DNA of 64,000 nucleotides, taken from assembly GCA_947471745.1 (NCBI GenBank), contig CANJKZ010000183.1, positions 34,581 through 98,580 of the forward strand, in the 5' to 3' direction. A model generated the notes under the pieces. It worked only from the letters and a program-made list of their open reading frames with translations. It was not told the origin of the DNA and did no database searches. Every line of letters begins with the position of its first letter. The stretch's first letter is position 1. Source of the DNA: Closterium sp. Naga37s-1. Taxonomy: Eukaryota > Streptophyta > Zygnematophyceae > Desmidiales > Closteriaceae. Made by a program: the position numbers and the translations under genes. Positions 43,188 to 55,600 of the stretch are shown in pieces.

Positions 43188-43676
43188 ATGGCGGCCCTTA
43201 GTTCCGACGTCTCGCTATCAGCTTCTCCGGCATTCTGTATCGCTACGGTGGTCGCGTCTACCCGGTCGGCAGAGCGGGAACCTCGCGCGGAGCCGCGGTC
43301 ATTTCAGCCGGCCCATCGCTGCCGCGAGCGGCGAAGACGCGGATGGAATTGCTGCGAACGAAGCAGATAATATCGGGGATAAGGGTGCAGGGGCGAGTGC
43401 AAAGGCGGAGAGCGCGGAGCTGGCGGACATCCTGGCGCGCGTGCACGAGGAGATGGCGGAGGCCACCCGCGCCCAGGCGGACGGGCGCGCGTCGATCCTG
43501 CGGAGCATGGGGCGCGAGGGCGGCGGGGAGGGCGAGGCGGGCGAGCAGCTTCTGCTGGAGCTGCTGCAGGCGGAGGAGCAACGGCGCATGCGCGCGCCGG
43601 GGGACGCGGAGGAGGCGGAGGAGGACGCAGGGTCTTGGGAAGGAAGTGACGGCGCGCAAGGCGGAAAGGAATACAG
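43188..43676 (+). CDS. First exon of coiled-coil gene, transit-peptide-like start
   Basis: ATG at 43,188 in a favourable context (ACCAATGGCG) opens MAALSSDVSLSASPAFCIAT, rich in Ser, Ala and Arg with no acidic residues for most of 30 positions, like a plastid transit peptide. The better coding signal from about 43,310 lies in another frame: SRPIAAASGEDADGIAANEA, then ELADILARVHEEMAEATRAQ and EQLLLELLQAEEQRRM. A one-base error, a tiny intron or a different start would join them; I cannot decide. A possible donor is at 43,676 (CAG/GTGGAC). Confidence 0.5.
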
Positions 43677-46600
43677 GTGGACATGGAGAGGGGCGAAAGG
43701 GGGTTGAGGGGAGTAAGGTCGATATGTTACACCCAATACCGTTGTAACGGGTATTGACGATGTATCGCGTACACTACGGGCAACGCCCCTCGCTCCACGC
43801 ACTCCTCGTTTGCTCCGCCCATGCTCATGCGCCCCCTTGGCCTCACCTCCCCCTCCCCTCCTCCTTTCCCCCGCCCGCAGGCTCCCCCCACCCTTCTTCC
43901 CGCGTCCTACTGACTCCGCGGCCCTCCCCGCCGCTTCCGCAGAGCCTGGCGCTGCTGGCGGCGATGGGGGGAGTGATGAGAGCAGAGGCGCGGGCATCGA
44001 TCGGGGGAGTGAGGGCGCGGGTCAACTCGAGACGCGGCAGGAGCAGGGGGAAGGGGGCGAGGAGGGCGGTAGGGGGACGGGGGAGCAGGAGGTGCCGGAG
44101 GGGTCAGTGGTGCGGGAGCAGCTGGCGGGGCGGCCAGAGCTGTGGCGCGGCGTGCACGTGGCGGGCGCAACGTGGGCGGGCGCGGGGGTAGCGGAAGGGG
44201 CGGGGGCTGGGCCGGGGCGAGGGGAGAGACCGGGGGAAGGAGGAGCGGGGGCGCCTGGGCCAGGGCAGAGCGGAGGGGGGGAGGCAGCGGCGGGCAGCGG
44301 AACGTACCTGCAGGCGCGCGCGCTGCTGTCGAACATGGCGAAGAGCATGGAGCAGCTTGAGAGCGGGCTGTCCGCCCGCCACAAGGTACCCGTGTGTGTG
44401 CACCGCCATGCCCGGTCCCCGTGCCGTGCTGGACCAGTACGTTGCATCGTACCAGCAGAGCCTGCATGACTTGTCCCGTTGCCATCTCGTTAGCATGCAC
44501 ACACACGCACCACACGCACAGACACACTCACCCTCACGCCTACTCTCCCCCCCATGCGTGGCCTGGCATGGCATGGTGTGGCATGGCGAGGTCACAGGAG
44601 ATGGGCGAGTCAACGCAGTTCATCACGGGCATCCGCTCCAGCGAACCAGCTGCCGGCCAGGTGGGCGCCAGGCCACGTGGGTGGCAGGGCACGTGGGCGC
44701 CAGGCCACGTGGGTGGCAGGGCACGTGGGTGGGAGGGCACGTGGGTGGCATGGCACGTGGGTGGCAGGGCACGTGGGTGGCATGGCACGTGGGTGGCAGG
44801 GCACGTGGGTGGAAGGGCACGTGGGTGGCAGGGCGTGTGGGTGGCAGGGCGTGTGGGTGGCATGGCACGTGGGTGGCATGGCACGTGGGTGGCAGGGCAC
44901 GTGGGTGGCAGGGCGTGTGGGTGGCAGGGCGTGTGGGTGGGGCTATCGTGGGTGGTGGGGTGCGGGGATGGGGTTGGTGTGCCTGATGCTGTGCTCCTAG
45001 CGCATGCTCACAGCATTGCTGGCGCCGGCAGCGGGCAGGGTCACTGGTGGGAGCAGCAGGTTGGGTGTGGTATCAGGTTGGGTGTGGTAGCAGGTTGGGT
45101 GTGGTAGCAGTGTGCTTGCACCCGGCATGAGGCATTGCTCTGTGATAGCGTGAGGCAGCATGGGACTGCAATCTGACAGCCGCTGACATGTGCTCTATGC
45201 TGTGCATGTGCTCTATGCTGTGCATCTGCTCTATGCTGTGCATCTGCTCTATGCTGTGCATGTGCTCTATGCTGTGCATCTGCTCTATGCTGTGCATGTG
45301 CTCTATGCTGTGCATGTGCTCTATGCTGTGCATCTGCTCTATGCTGTGCATCTGCTCTATGCTGTGCATGTGCTCTATGCTGTGCATCTGCTCTATGCTG
45401 TGCATCTGCTCTATGCTGTGCATCTGCTCTATGCTGTGCATCTGCTCTATGCTGTGCATCTGCTCTATGCTGTGCATCTGCTCTATGCTGTGCATCTGCT
45501 CTATGCTGTGCATCTGCTCTATGCTGTGCATCTGCTCTATGCTGTGCATCTGCTCTGTGCTGAAATAAAATCGTATGGGTACATGGGCATGGCATTGTGT
45601 GGGCATGGCATTGTGTGGGCATGGCATGTGTTGGCATGGCATTGTGTGGGCATGGCATGTGTGGGCATGGCATTGTGCGGGAATGGCATGTGTGGGCATG
45701 GCATTGTGTGGGTATGGCATTGTGTGGGCATGGCATGTGTGGGTATGGCATTGTGCGGGCATGGCATGTGTGGGCATGGCATTGTGCGGGCATGGCATGT
45801 GCGGGCATGGCATGTGCGGGGATTGCATGGCATGGCATGGCATGGCACATGGCAGGGCGCAGTGGTGCGGAGAGCAGAGGAGATGGTGGCGCGCATGCAG
45901 GTGCAGTTTGCAGTCATGGAGAAGGAGGCGGCCCACAAGGACACCGTGCTCGAACGCCTGCTCGCCCACGCCAAGTCCACCAAGCAGGTGCGCCTCACCC
46001 CACGCCATTCTGCCTTGCTGCCTGCGTTGCCCCCACCGCCTTGAGGGGAGGAGCTCGTGGCACCCACCCTTGCTCTCTTCTGTGACCCCTCCTGTGATCT
46101 CTCCTTTCCTTCCTTCCTCACCTCATCTCTTCTCGCTTTCTTTTCTTCATTTCTGCTTTCGCTTCAAAGATTTCATTCCTGCCTGTGTGCTGGTGTGCGT
46201 GCATGCATTTGTGTGTGCATGCGTGCATGTGTGCGTTTGCATGCGTGCATGGGGCCACGCGGCGCGGGGAGCAGCAAATGAGGGCGGTGGAGGAGCGGTC
46301 GCGGGTGGAGAAGGACGAGCTGAGGCGGGAGATGACGGAGCAGCAGCAGCGCATGCAGAAGGTGCGCTGCCCGCCCCTCGCACTGCACCGCACTCTACCG
46401 CATTCAACATCCATATTGATAACCTCTTCCGTCCTCCATCCCCCATCTACCATTCCTCTCACTCGCATCCTTTTCCTTCCTCTTCCCCTTCCGTCTCCGT
46501 CCACTCAATTGTCTCGTCTTGTCTCCCTCTCCCACACCCCTGCCATCCATCCCGTCCTCTCCGCCCCACCACCCCACCACAACCGACCCACGTGGGCTTG

Positions 46601-49600
46601 GTGCGGGCAGGAGCTGGAGTCGGCGGCGGGGAGGGAGGAGAGGATGAGGCGGCAGCTGATGGAGGCGCAGGAGGGCATAGCGCACCGGGACGCCTTCCTG
46701 CAGCAGCTGCAGGAGGAGGCTGCACTCTCCGCCTCCGCGCTCAAACAGGCCGCCAGGGTGGGCTGGGGGGGTTAGGCGCTTTGCCTCACAATGGTTATGC
46801 TGCACTGGCTGGTGTCAGATGGGGTGGGGTGGGGTGGGGTGGGGTGGGGTTGGCTGTGGTGGTGTGGGTCGGGAATTGCATAGCCGACTGAGTGCCGGCA
46901 TGTTCATTTCTGAGGGCATAGCGCACCGGGACGCCTTCCTGCAGCAGCTACAGGAGGAGGCTGCGCTCTCCGCCTCCGCGCTCAAACAGGCCGCCAGGGT
47001 GCGCAGGGGGGGATGGGGGGTTTGTTTGCCTGGGAAGGGTTTCGCTTCCCCAGAATGGTATCAGATGGGGTGGGCTGGGCTGGGCTGGGCTGGGTTGCGG
47101 TGCTGTGGGTAGGGAAGCAAATAGAGGATAGAGTGATGGCATTTCTTACAGGATCACTGTCCAGCAGCAACACACATTTCTTCATGCTTTATGCTGCAGG
47201 GTTTTTTTTAGAATTCTAAATAAAACCCTGCCTCCCTGCCTCCCTCCCTGCATCGTCCCTTCCCGTCCCACCCCTCTCCCTCCCGTTCCCCTCCTTCCCC
47301 GTGGTGTCCTGTCCTGTCCGTGTGTGTGTGGGAGCGGGCTGACAGGCGATGGTGGCGGCGCGGGACCGCACGTTGAGGATAGAGGAGCAGCTGGAGTCGA
47401 TGGGCGACCAGCTGGCCAAGGAGCGCGCCAAGACCCGCCGCGAGCGCGAGAACACCGCGCGCGTCACTGCTGTACGTGCACCACCGCCTGGAGGGGGGGA
47501 AGGCCACGTGATATGAGTAACTTTTTGAGACGTCTCAAACAGCGCACCACCGCCTGGAAGGGGGGGGAGAGGGAATGGGAGGATGGGGGCTTCATGGAAA
47601 AACGTGCGATGTGTAGACCGGCATGGGGCGGGGTGCAAGGGCTCTCGTGCATTCTGCATCAGCAATGCCTGCCACTGCATCATCAATGCCTGCCCTGCAT
47701 CAGCAATGCCTGCCACTGCATCAGCAATGCCTGCCACTGCATCAGCAATGCCTGCCACTGCATCAGCAATGCCTGCCACTGCATCAGCAATGCCTGCCAC
47801 TGCATCAGCAATGCCTGCCACTGCATCAGCAATGCCTGCCACTGCATCAGCAATGCCTGCCACTGCATCAGCAATGCCTGCCACTGCATCAGCAATGCCT
47901 GCCACTGCATCAGCAATGCTTGCCACTGCATCAGCAATGCCTGCCACTGCATCAGCAATGCCTGCCACTGCATCAGCAATGCCTGCCACTGCATCAGCAA
48001 TGCCTGCCACTGCATCAGCAATGCCTGCCACTGCATCAGCAATGCCTGCCACTGCATCAGCAATGCCTGCCACTGCATCAGCAATGCCTGCCACTGCATC
48101 AGCAATGCCTGCCACTGCATCAGCAATGCCTGCCACTGCATCAGCAATGCCTGCCACTGCATCAGCAATGCCTGCCACTGCATCAGCAATGCCTGCCACT
48201 GCATCAGCAATGCCTGCCACTGCATCAGCAATGCCTGCCACTGCATCAGCAATGTCTGCCACTGCATCAGCAATGCCTGCCACTGCATCAGCAATGCCTG
48301 CCACTGCTCCTCATTCCCTCACTTGCCATTTCCCAACGCATCTTGCTCCTCCCCACCGGCTTGCATCCTCATCAACCACTCTCTCCCCGTCCCTGCTCCC
48401 ACCGCTGCTGCTGCGGTGGTGGCGTGGGCGCTCACAGGAGCTGGCGGAGGCGTGCATGGCAGTGGAGGAGATGGCACGGCGGGTGGGGCGGCTGGAGAGT
48501 TGACTTTTGAGTCGACTCAAAAGTCAACGCATCTCATCGCTTTCCAATGTTTCCATCCTCATCCTCTGCCACACTCCACCTTTCCCCCCCACCCTACCCT
48601 CTCTCCACGCTGACGTGATGGGGTGGCGCCGTGGGCGCTCACAGGAGCTGGCGGAGGTGCGCATGACAGCGGAGGAGATGGCGGGGCGGGTGGGACGGCT
48701 GGAGAGTGAGGTGCAGCGCAAGGAGCGCGAGATGCAGCAGAGCCGCCAGGAGGCGGACGCTGTCAGGGCGCAGCTGCAAGCCACGCAGCAGGTAGGCACG
48801 GCGCAGCTGCAAGCCACGCAGCAGGTAGGCACGGCGCAGCTGCAAGCCACGCAGCAGGTAGGCACGGCGCAGCTGCAAGCCACGCAGCAGGTAGGCACGG
48901 CGCAGCTGCAAGCCACGCAGCAGGTAGGCACGGCGCAGCTGCAAGCCACGCAGCAGGTAGGCACGGCGCAGCTGCAAGCCACGCAGCAGGTAGGCACGGC
49001 GCAGCTGCAAGCCACGCAGCAGGTAGGCACGGCGCAGCTGCAAGCCACGCAGCAGGTAGGCACGGCGCAGCTGCAAGCCACGCAGCAGGTAGGCACGGCG
49101 CAGCTGCAAGCCACGCAGCAGGTAGGCACGGCGCAGCTGCAAGCCACGCAGCAGGTAGGCACGGCGCAGCTGCAAGCCACGCAGCAGGTAGGCACGGCGC
49201 AGCTGCAAGCCACGCAGCAGGTAGGCACGGCGCAGCTGCAAGCCACGCAGCAGGTAGGCACGGCGCAGCTGCAAGCCACGCAGCAGGTAGGCAGGGTGAA
49301 CGGCTGTGGAGGGCCGAACGAGGGGCTCAATTGGTGTGTGTGGGGGGAGGGGTTGAGTGGGGAGGGGTTGAGTGGGGAGGCGTTGAGTGGGGAGGGGTTG
49401 AGTGGGGAGGGGTTGAGTGGGGAGGGGTTGAGTGGGGAGGCGTTGAGTGGGGAGGGGTTGAGTGGGGAGGGGTTGAGTGGGGAGGGGTTGAGTGGGGAGG
49501 GGTTGAGTAGGGAGGGGTTGAGTGGGGAGGCGTTGAGTGGGGAGGAGTTGAGTGGGGAGGGGTTGAGTGGGGAGGGGTTGAGTGGGGAGGGGTTGAGTGG

Positions 49601-52600
49601 GGAGGGGTTGAGTGGGGAGGGGTTGAGTGGGGAGGGGTTGAGTGGGGAGGGGTTGAGTAGGGAGGGGTTGAGTGGGGAGGGGTTGAGTGGGGAGGGGTTG
49701 AGTGGGGAGGGGTTTAGTGGGGAGGGGTTGAGTGGGGAGGGATTGAGTGGGGAGGGGTTGAGTGGGGAGGCGTTGAGTGGGGAGGGGTTGAGTGGGGAGG
49801 GGTTGAGTGGGGAGGGGTTGAGTGGGGAGGGGTTGAGTGGGGAGCCGTTGAGTGGGGAGGGTTTAGTGGGGAGGGGTTGAGTGGGGAGGGGTTGAGTGGG
49901 GAGGGGTTGAGTGGGGAGGGGTTGAGTGGGGAGGGGTTGAGTGGGGAGGGGTTGAGTGGGGAGGGGTTGAGTGGGGAGGGGTTGAGTGGGGAGGCGTTGA
50001 GTGGGGAGGGGTTTGTTAAGATGAGAGGAGCCATGGATGGCGAGAGAGTTAGGTAGGGTCGAAAAAGTTGAACTAGAAAGAGAAATGTCGAGGTACAAAA
50101 GAGAGATGGTTGGAAACCCTAATTGAACCTAGGGTGTGTTCGGTTTGTACTAAAAGCTACAAAATGAACCTAAAATGAACTTGAATGCGTAACGCTCTCT
50201 AAGCATGGAGAAATAATATAAGAACACCAAAATAAAGACCAGAGCGAGCTCTAGCCTACTCCAACACACCCCCAGGCTAGGTGAAGCTCTGGAGCAAAAC
50301 ACCTAGCGAACCAACACACCCCCAGAAGTGGAGAGACGCGTGAGCCCAAGCTCGCGCACGTAGAAACGGTGTGGCGCACGCAGAAGGGCCTTGGTGAAAA
50401 TGTCAGCAAGGTTGGCAGCAGCGTCCACCTTGCGCAGACGTAAGAAACCAGACTGCACCAGCTCGCGCACAAAGAAATAGCGGACCTCGATATGCTTGCT
50501 GCGGGCGTGATAGACAGGATTTTTAGTGAGATGAATCATGCTCGCACTGTCACAGGAGAGCGTCACAGAGGACTGAGAGTGACCAAGCTCAGCAAGGAGA
50601 AAGGAGAGCCAGCGAGCCTCCTGAGCTGCCAAGGTGCTTGCGTACAACTCAGCCTCACAGGTGGAAAGGCAGACAGAGGATGAGCGAGTAGAGCGCCAGC
50701 TTATGAGACCACTGCCAAGAGTGAAACCATAGCCCTGAGATGAGCGGCGATCAGGGCGGGAGTCAGCATAGGAAGAGTCACTGTAGCCGGAGAGAACGGG
50801 AGGAACAGAGCCACCAAGAGTGAGAGCAAGGTCAGAGGTGGCGTGCAGATAGCGCAGGACGCGCTTAGCAGCCGCCCAGTGCACGTCAGTGTGGTGGCCT
50901 AGACCAACAAAGCGAGAGAGAACACTGAGGGGGTAAGCAAGGTCGGGGCGAGTGCACATCATAGCATACATGAGAGATCCAACGAGCTCAGGATAAGGCC
51001 GCAGCTCAGAGGAGGGAGCAGGGACGGCAGGGGCAGTGAGTTGATGGTTAGCGGGAAGAGGGGTGTAGATCGGCTTGGCCTGCGACATCTCAAACCGCTG
51101 GAGGATGGACTGGATATAGAAAGATTGGGAGAGAGAGATGGTGCGGGCAGCACGATCACGACGGATCTCCATGCCGAGGTAGTGACAAAGCTCGCCAAGG
51201 TCCTTGCACAGGAGACGCGCCTGCAGGGCCTTCTTGACAACTGCAAGATCGGCGGAGTCCTCAGCAAGTAACACCAAATCGTCCACATAGGCAAGGATGT
51301 AAAGCCTGTGGGGGGATGTGCGAATGAAGAGACTGGGGTCGGAGGTGGAGGTAGAGAAGCCAAGAGAGTGAAGGGTGGAGGCGAGCTTGGCGTGCCACTC
51401 GCGTGGGGCCTGTTTAAGGCCATACACAGGTCGTTTCAATTCCCAAATCGTGCCTGGAGGGAAAGGGCGAGGAAAGCCAGCGGGGCGCTCAAGGAATATG
51501 CGCTCATGCAGCTCGCCCTGGAGGAAAGCATTGGAAACGTCCATGGAATGGATCTCCCAATTCCAGCGAGCACCTAAGTCAAGAAGGAGGCGAAGGGTGG
51601 GGAGACGGGCTGTGGGGGAGTAAGTGGCAAAGTAATCAATGCCTTCACGCTGAGTGAACCCCTTGGCACAGTAGCGGGCTTTGAAGACAGGAAGTTCGCC
51701 GGGCAGCTGCTTGACACGGAAGACCCATTTGCCCTTGACAATGGTGGCGCCAGGAGGAGGGACAGTCAATGTATGAATTAGTTCTGGTGAATGCCTCACA
51801 CTCAGCAATGATGGTAGCCATCCACTCAGTGGCATGAAAGCCCGACACAGCCTCGGAGTAGGACTGAGGGGTGGGGATGGCAGCGGTGTCGACAGAGAGA
51901 AGAGTGGGAGAATTGCTAAAGTCACCAACGGTGACACACAGGAGAGGAGAAACAGGATGAATGTTGAAGAGCTCCTCAAAGCGATCTTCAAGAAGAGTAA
52001 CATTCTGAGATGGAGAAAGACGAGTGAAAAGAGCAGAGTGCTGAAAATTAGAAAGTGCGCGAGTCATGGAGCGAGTAAGGCGTGGGGAAGGGGGGGGAAT
52101 GGGAACAGACGAAGGAGGTGGAGAGGAAGATGGAAGTGAGGAAGGGAGGGGAGCCGAAGAGGAAGAGGCGGGTGGGGAGGCGCCAGAGATGATGTCGGAA
52201 GGGGGGGCAGTAGAGGCTGGCGCAGAGGGAGGGGCGGGAAGGGGCGGGATAGGAGGGGGGGGGGGGGGAGGGGAGGGAAGGACAGACGGCGGCTGATCGA
52301 AATCAGACCAGTGAAGAGAGGGGACAGGAGGGGCGGGTGGGGGGGAATGGAATGGGGATTGAGTCTCATCGAAAATGACGTCCTGGCTGCGGATGAGTTG
52401 GTGAGAGGAAGGGGCATTGAAAAGATAGCCAGGACAGTCAGAGTTGATGCCAAGGAATGCACAGAGCTGCGTCTTGGGAGCGAGTTTCCCACCCTGACGG
52501 GACCGGTCTGCTGGATTGACAAGAACATGGGCGACACATCCCCAGACCCGAAGAGGGCGAACAGAGGGCTGGCGGCCAGTCCAAAGCTGGAAGGGGGTGG

Positions 52601-55600
52601 TAGTAGGGCGAAGAGGATGAGGGCGGAGGTTAGAGAGTAGAGTGGCATGGAGGAGAGCATAGCTCCAAAGAGAGTGGGGAGCAGAGGCATGGGTGAGAAG
52701 GCAGCGAGTGATTTCCATGAGAGTGCGTTTGCGACGCTCGGCAACCCCATTCTGTTCTGGTGAGTGAGGAAGAGTGGAGGTCTGGCGAATGCCATGAGAG
52801 GCACAGTAAGAGGAGAGAGAATGATTAAAGAATTCACCACCACCATCCGAGTGGAAGCGCGTGACAGGATGCTTAAAGCGTAGACGAGCCTGCTCAGCCC
52901 AGCGAATGATGAGGGAGGGAGCGTCAGATTTGGCACGGAGGGGATAGACAATGGCAAATCGTGAGTGGTCATCAACCAAAAGCAGAAAGTAGCGATGACC
53001 CTGACGAGAAGCAGTAGGTGAAGGACCCCAGAGGTCCATATGAACAAGGTCAAGGGGTTGGGGAGAGGCAGAGGGAGAAGAAGGATGGGGTGACTGGGAT
53101 AATTTGGCCTGGACACATGGGGTGCATGGAGGAGCAGGAGAGGGAGGAAGGGGGGGGAGAGAGGAAGGGAGGCCATGAAGAAGCTTGGAGGAGACCATAC
53201 TGCGAAGAAGGGGAAAATTGGGGTGGCCAAGCCGATGATGGAGGAGAAGGGTAGGTTGAGTGAGAGAACGACAGTCGCAAGAAGGAACGGGAGGGGCGGA
53301 AGCGGAAGAGGCATGATGGGTAGAAGGGGGGAGAGAGACACGAAGAGTGTAGAGGCGAGCGATAGGGGAAAGAGTAAAGCGTGCAAGATGGCGGTTGCGA
53401 TGATAGAGATCAAAATAGGAGTCACATTCAGGAAAGATAGCTCGCACACAAAGAGCAGAGAGAGAGAAGGTTGTGGCGGCAGGAAGGGACATAGAGGCCA
53501 GTCACAGCACCAGAGGGGGAGGCAGGACAGGGAAGAGAGGAGGTAGCAGTGCAAGTCATGGTCATGGTATCCCCAGCTCCTTGAATGGAGAGGGGATGGG
53601 GAAAAGAGCGAAGCACGCCAGCGTCACGAAAAACAGAGTCAGTGGCACCACTGTCAAGAACAAACTCAAGAGTGTGAGGGAGAGAAAGAGCAGCAGCTGT
53701 GGGACGAAGATACTGAGAATCATTGCCATTAACAGAAGGAGCAAACATCATGGCAAAACGAGGGTCCATAAGGGGAGAAGCCCCGGAATGCTATCCTGAC
53801 TAGGCATAGTCACAATGAGAGCAGAGGTTTGAGCACTGGTACCAGAGTCGGCAACCACAAGTACCGCCTGGGCAGAAGACTGGCGACGCTGACGAGAGAG
53901 TTGAAGCCAATTGGGAGGGCGACCAGTGTTGCCAGCCAGGAACCAGTCATCGGTGAGCTTCTGGAAGCAGGAGGAGGCGGGATGATTGGTGCGACCGCAG
54001 GGCTGACCCTTGCGGGGCCCCTGGCGAATGATGTAGGTGCAAGGAGGAAAGGTGTTGCGAGGGCGAGAGGAAGCAGCGGCGGCAGTGGAGGTGGGGAGAG
54101 GGTGGGGGGGCGGAAGAGGGTGTGACAGCGGCGGCAGTAGGAGGGCAGCTGCGGAGGTTGAGCTGAGGGGAGAAACCAGAGGAGGAGGGAAAATGGCGAA
54201 GTAGTCTGCTGCTGCGCTGATGAGGGGAGAAACCAGAGGAGGAGGGAAAATGGCGGAGTAGTCTGCTGCTGCGCCGATGAGGGGAGAAACCAGAGGAGGA
54301 GGGATAGCGGCGGAGAAGTCTGCTGCTGTGCCGCTGAAGGGAGAAACAAGAGGAGGAGGGAGAATTGGGAAGAGTGTGCAGTTGAGCAGTTGAGAGGAGG
54401 ATGTTGAGGAGGAGGGAAGGTGTGGAGGAACAACAGCTACACAACACAATCAGCTACCAGCTGCAGCAGATGAAGAGAGAAAAGAGGTGGATGAGGGGTG
54501 AGATAGTGGAGAGGGAACTAGTGGGAGAGAGGGGAGGAGGAGGAGGGTGAAGGGGCGGATTGTGGGAAGGGCAGGGCGCGCCACAAGGAGCTACGAGCCG
54601 CAGCAGATGGGGAGAGAAAATAGGAGGAAGAGGTGAGGTATTGGGGGAAGCACAAAGGAGAGAGGGAAGGAGGAGGAGGGTGAGGGAAGGGGCGGATTGA
54701 GGAAGGGCAGAGCGCACCGCAAGGAAGGGCAGGCACGCGCGCTGCTGGACGGTGCTTAGCGCGCGCGGCGGCAGGAGCGCAATGCGCGCGCGACGAGACA
54801 GGGAGGGGGGAGGGGACGGCTGAGCGCGCTACAGGCGGAAATCGCCGTGCTACCGTCCGAAACGTGAGGAGGAGGAAGCGGGATGAAGAGGGAAGGTGCG
54901 GACGGATGATCTGAACCGTAGGGAGGCGCGCTTCGGACTAGATTAGGGCACCCGAGCGAGTATAACGAAGAGAACCGCGCGGATGCTAAGAGTGAGGGGA
55001 AAGAAACGAGAGGAAAGGAAAAAAAATATATAAAAAAATCGTCTAGCTAAGTAGCGCGGAAAACGGCCTAACGGCCTAAGAAATGCGGATGAATATGAAA
55101 CACCTAGGACTACGCTCTGAATACCATGTTAAGATGAGAGGAGCCATGGATGGCGAGAGAGTTAGGTAGGGTCGAAAAAGTTGAACTAGAAAGAGAAATG
55201 TCGAGGTACAAAAGAGAGATGGTTGGAAACCCTAATTGAACCTAGGGTGTGTTCGGTTTGTACTAAAAGCTACAAAATGAACCTAAAATGAACTTGAATG
55301 CGTAACGCTCCATAAGCATAGAGAAATAATATAAGAACACCAAAATAAAGACCAGAGCGAGCTCTAGCCTACTCCAACAGGGTTGAGTGAGGGGGTCAAG
55401 CTACTCATCCCGGGTACAAGCTCTGGCCTGCCCCAATCTCTTCCTGCCCTTCACATCACCGCCACCTCCCCTCCCCCCTGTTACTTCTTTTGAGGCGCCT
55501 CAAAAGCCGCGACCTCCCCTCCCCCCTGTTCCGTCTTTCCGCTTCCCCCAGGCGCTGGAGGAGGCAGCGCGGCAGGCAAGGGAGGAGCAGGCGGGCAGGC

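Larger units (their letters stand above)
50014..55379 (-). mobile_element. Recent Ty1/copia element on the minus strand (copia-4)
   Basis: Two 253-bp LTRs (50,014-50,266 and 55,127-55,379) differ at three positions. The duplication GGGTT flanks them (50,009-50,013 and 55,380-55,384). On the minus strand: PBS just inside the right LTR, gag remains, protease, integrase, RT, RNase H, then a GGGGGTG tract at 50,267 before the 3' LTR. Three frameshifts separate the gag, protease, integrase and RT frames, yet no in-frame stops accumulate, unlike all other elements here. It lies inside the 15-bp minisatellite in the intron of the coiled-coil gene, antisense to that gene. Confidence 0.95.

Noticed and set aside
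45190..46044. Long open frames (for example 284 aa at 45,190 and 311 aa on the minus strand) as genes
   Set aside because: They are open only because the 18-bp repeat is a multiple of three without stops; several frames on both strands are open at once.
47657..49291. CRISPR array
   Set aside because: The 21-bp and 33-bp repeats are contiguous with no unique spacers, and the setting is a eukaryotic intron. They are minisatellites.
48524..50098. 524-aa minus-strand frame across the 33-bp and 15-bp arrays
   Set aside because: Purely repeat-derived (Pro-Leu-Asn-Pro-Ser and Cys-rich repeats), antisense to recognisable exons.
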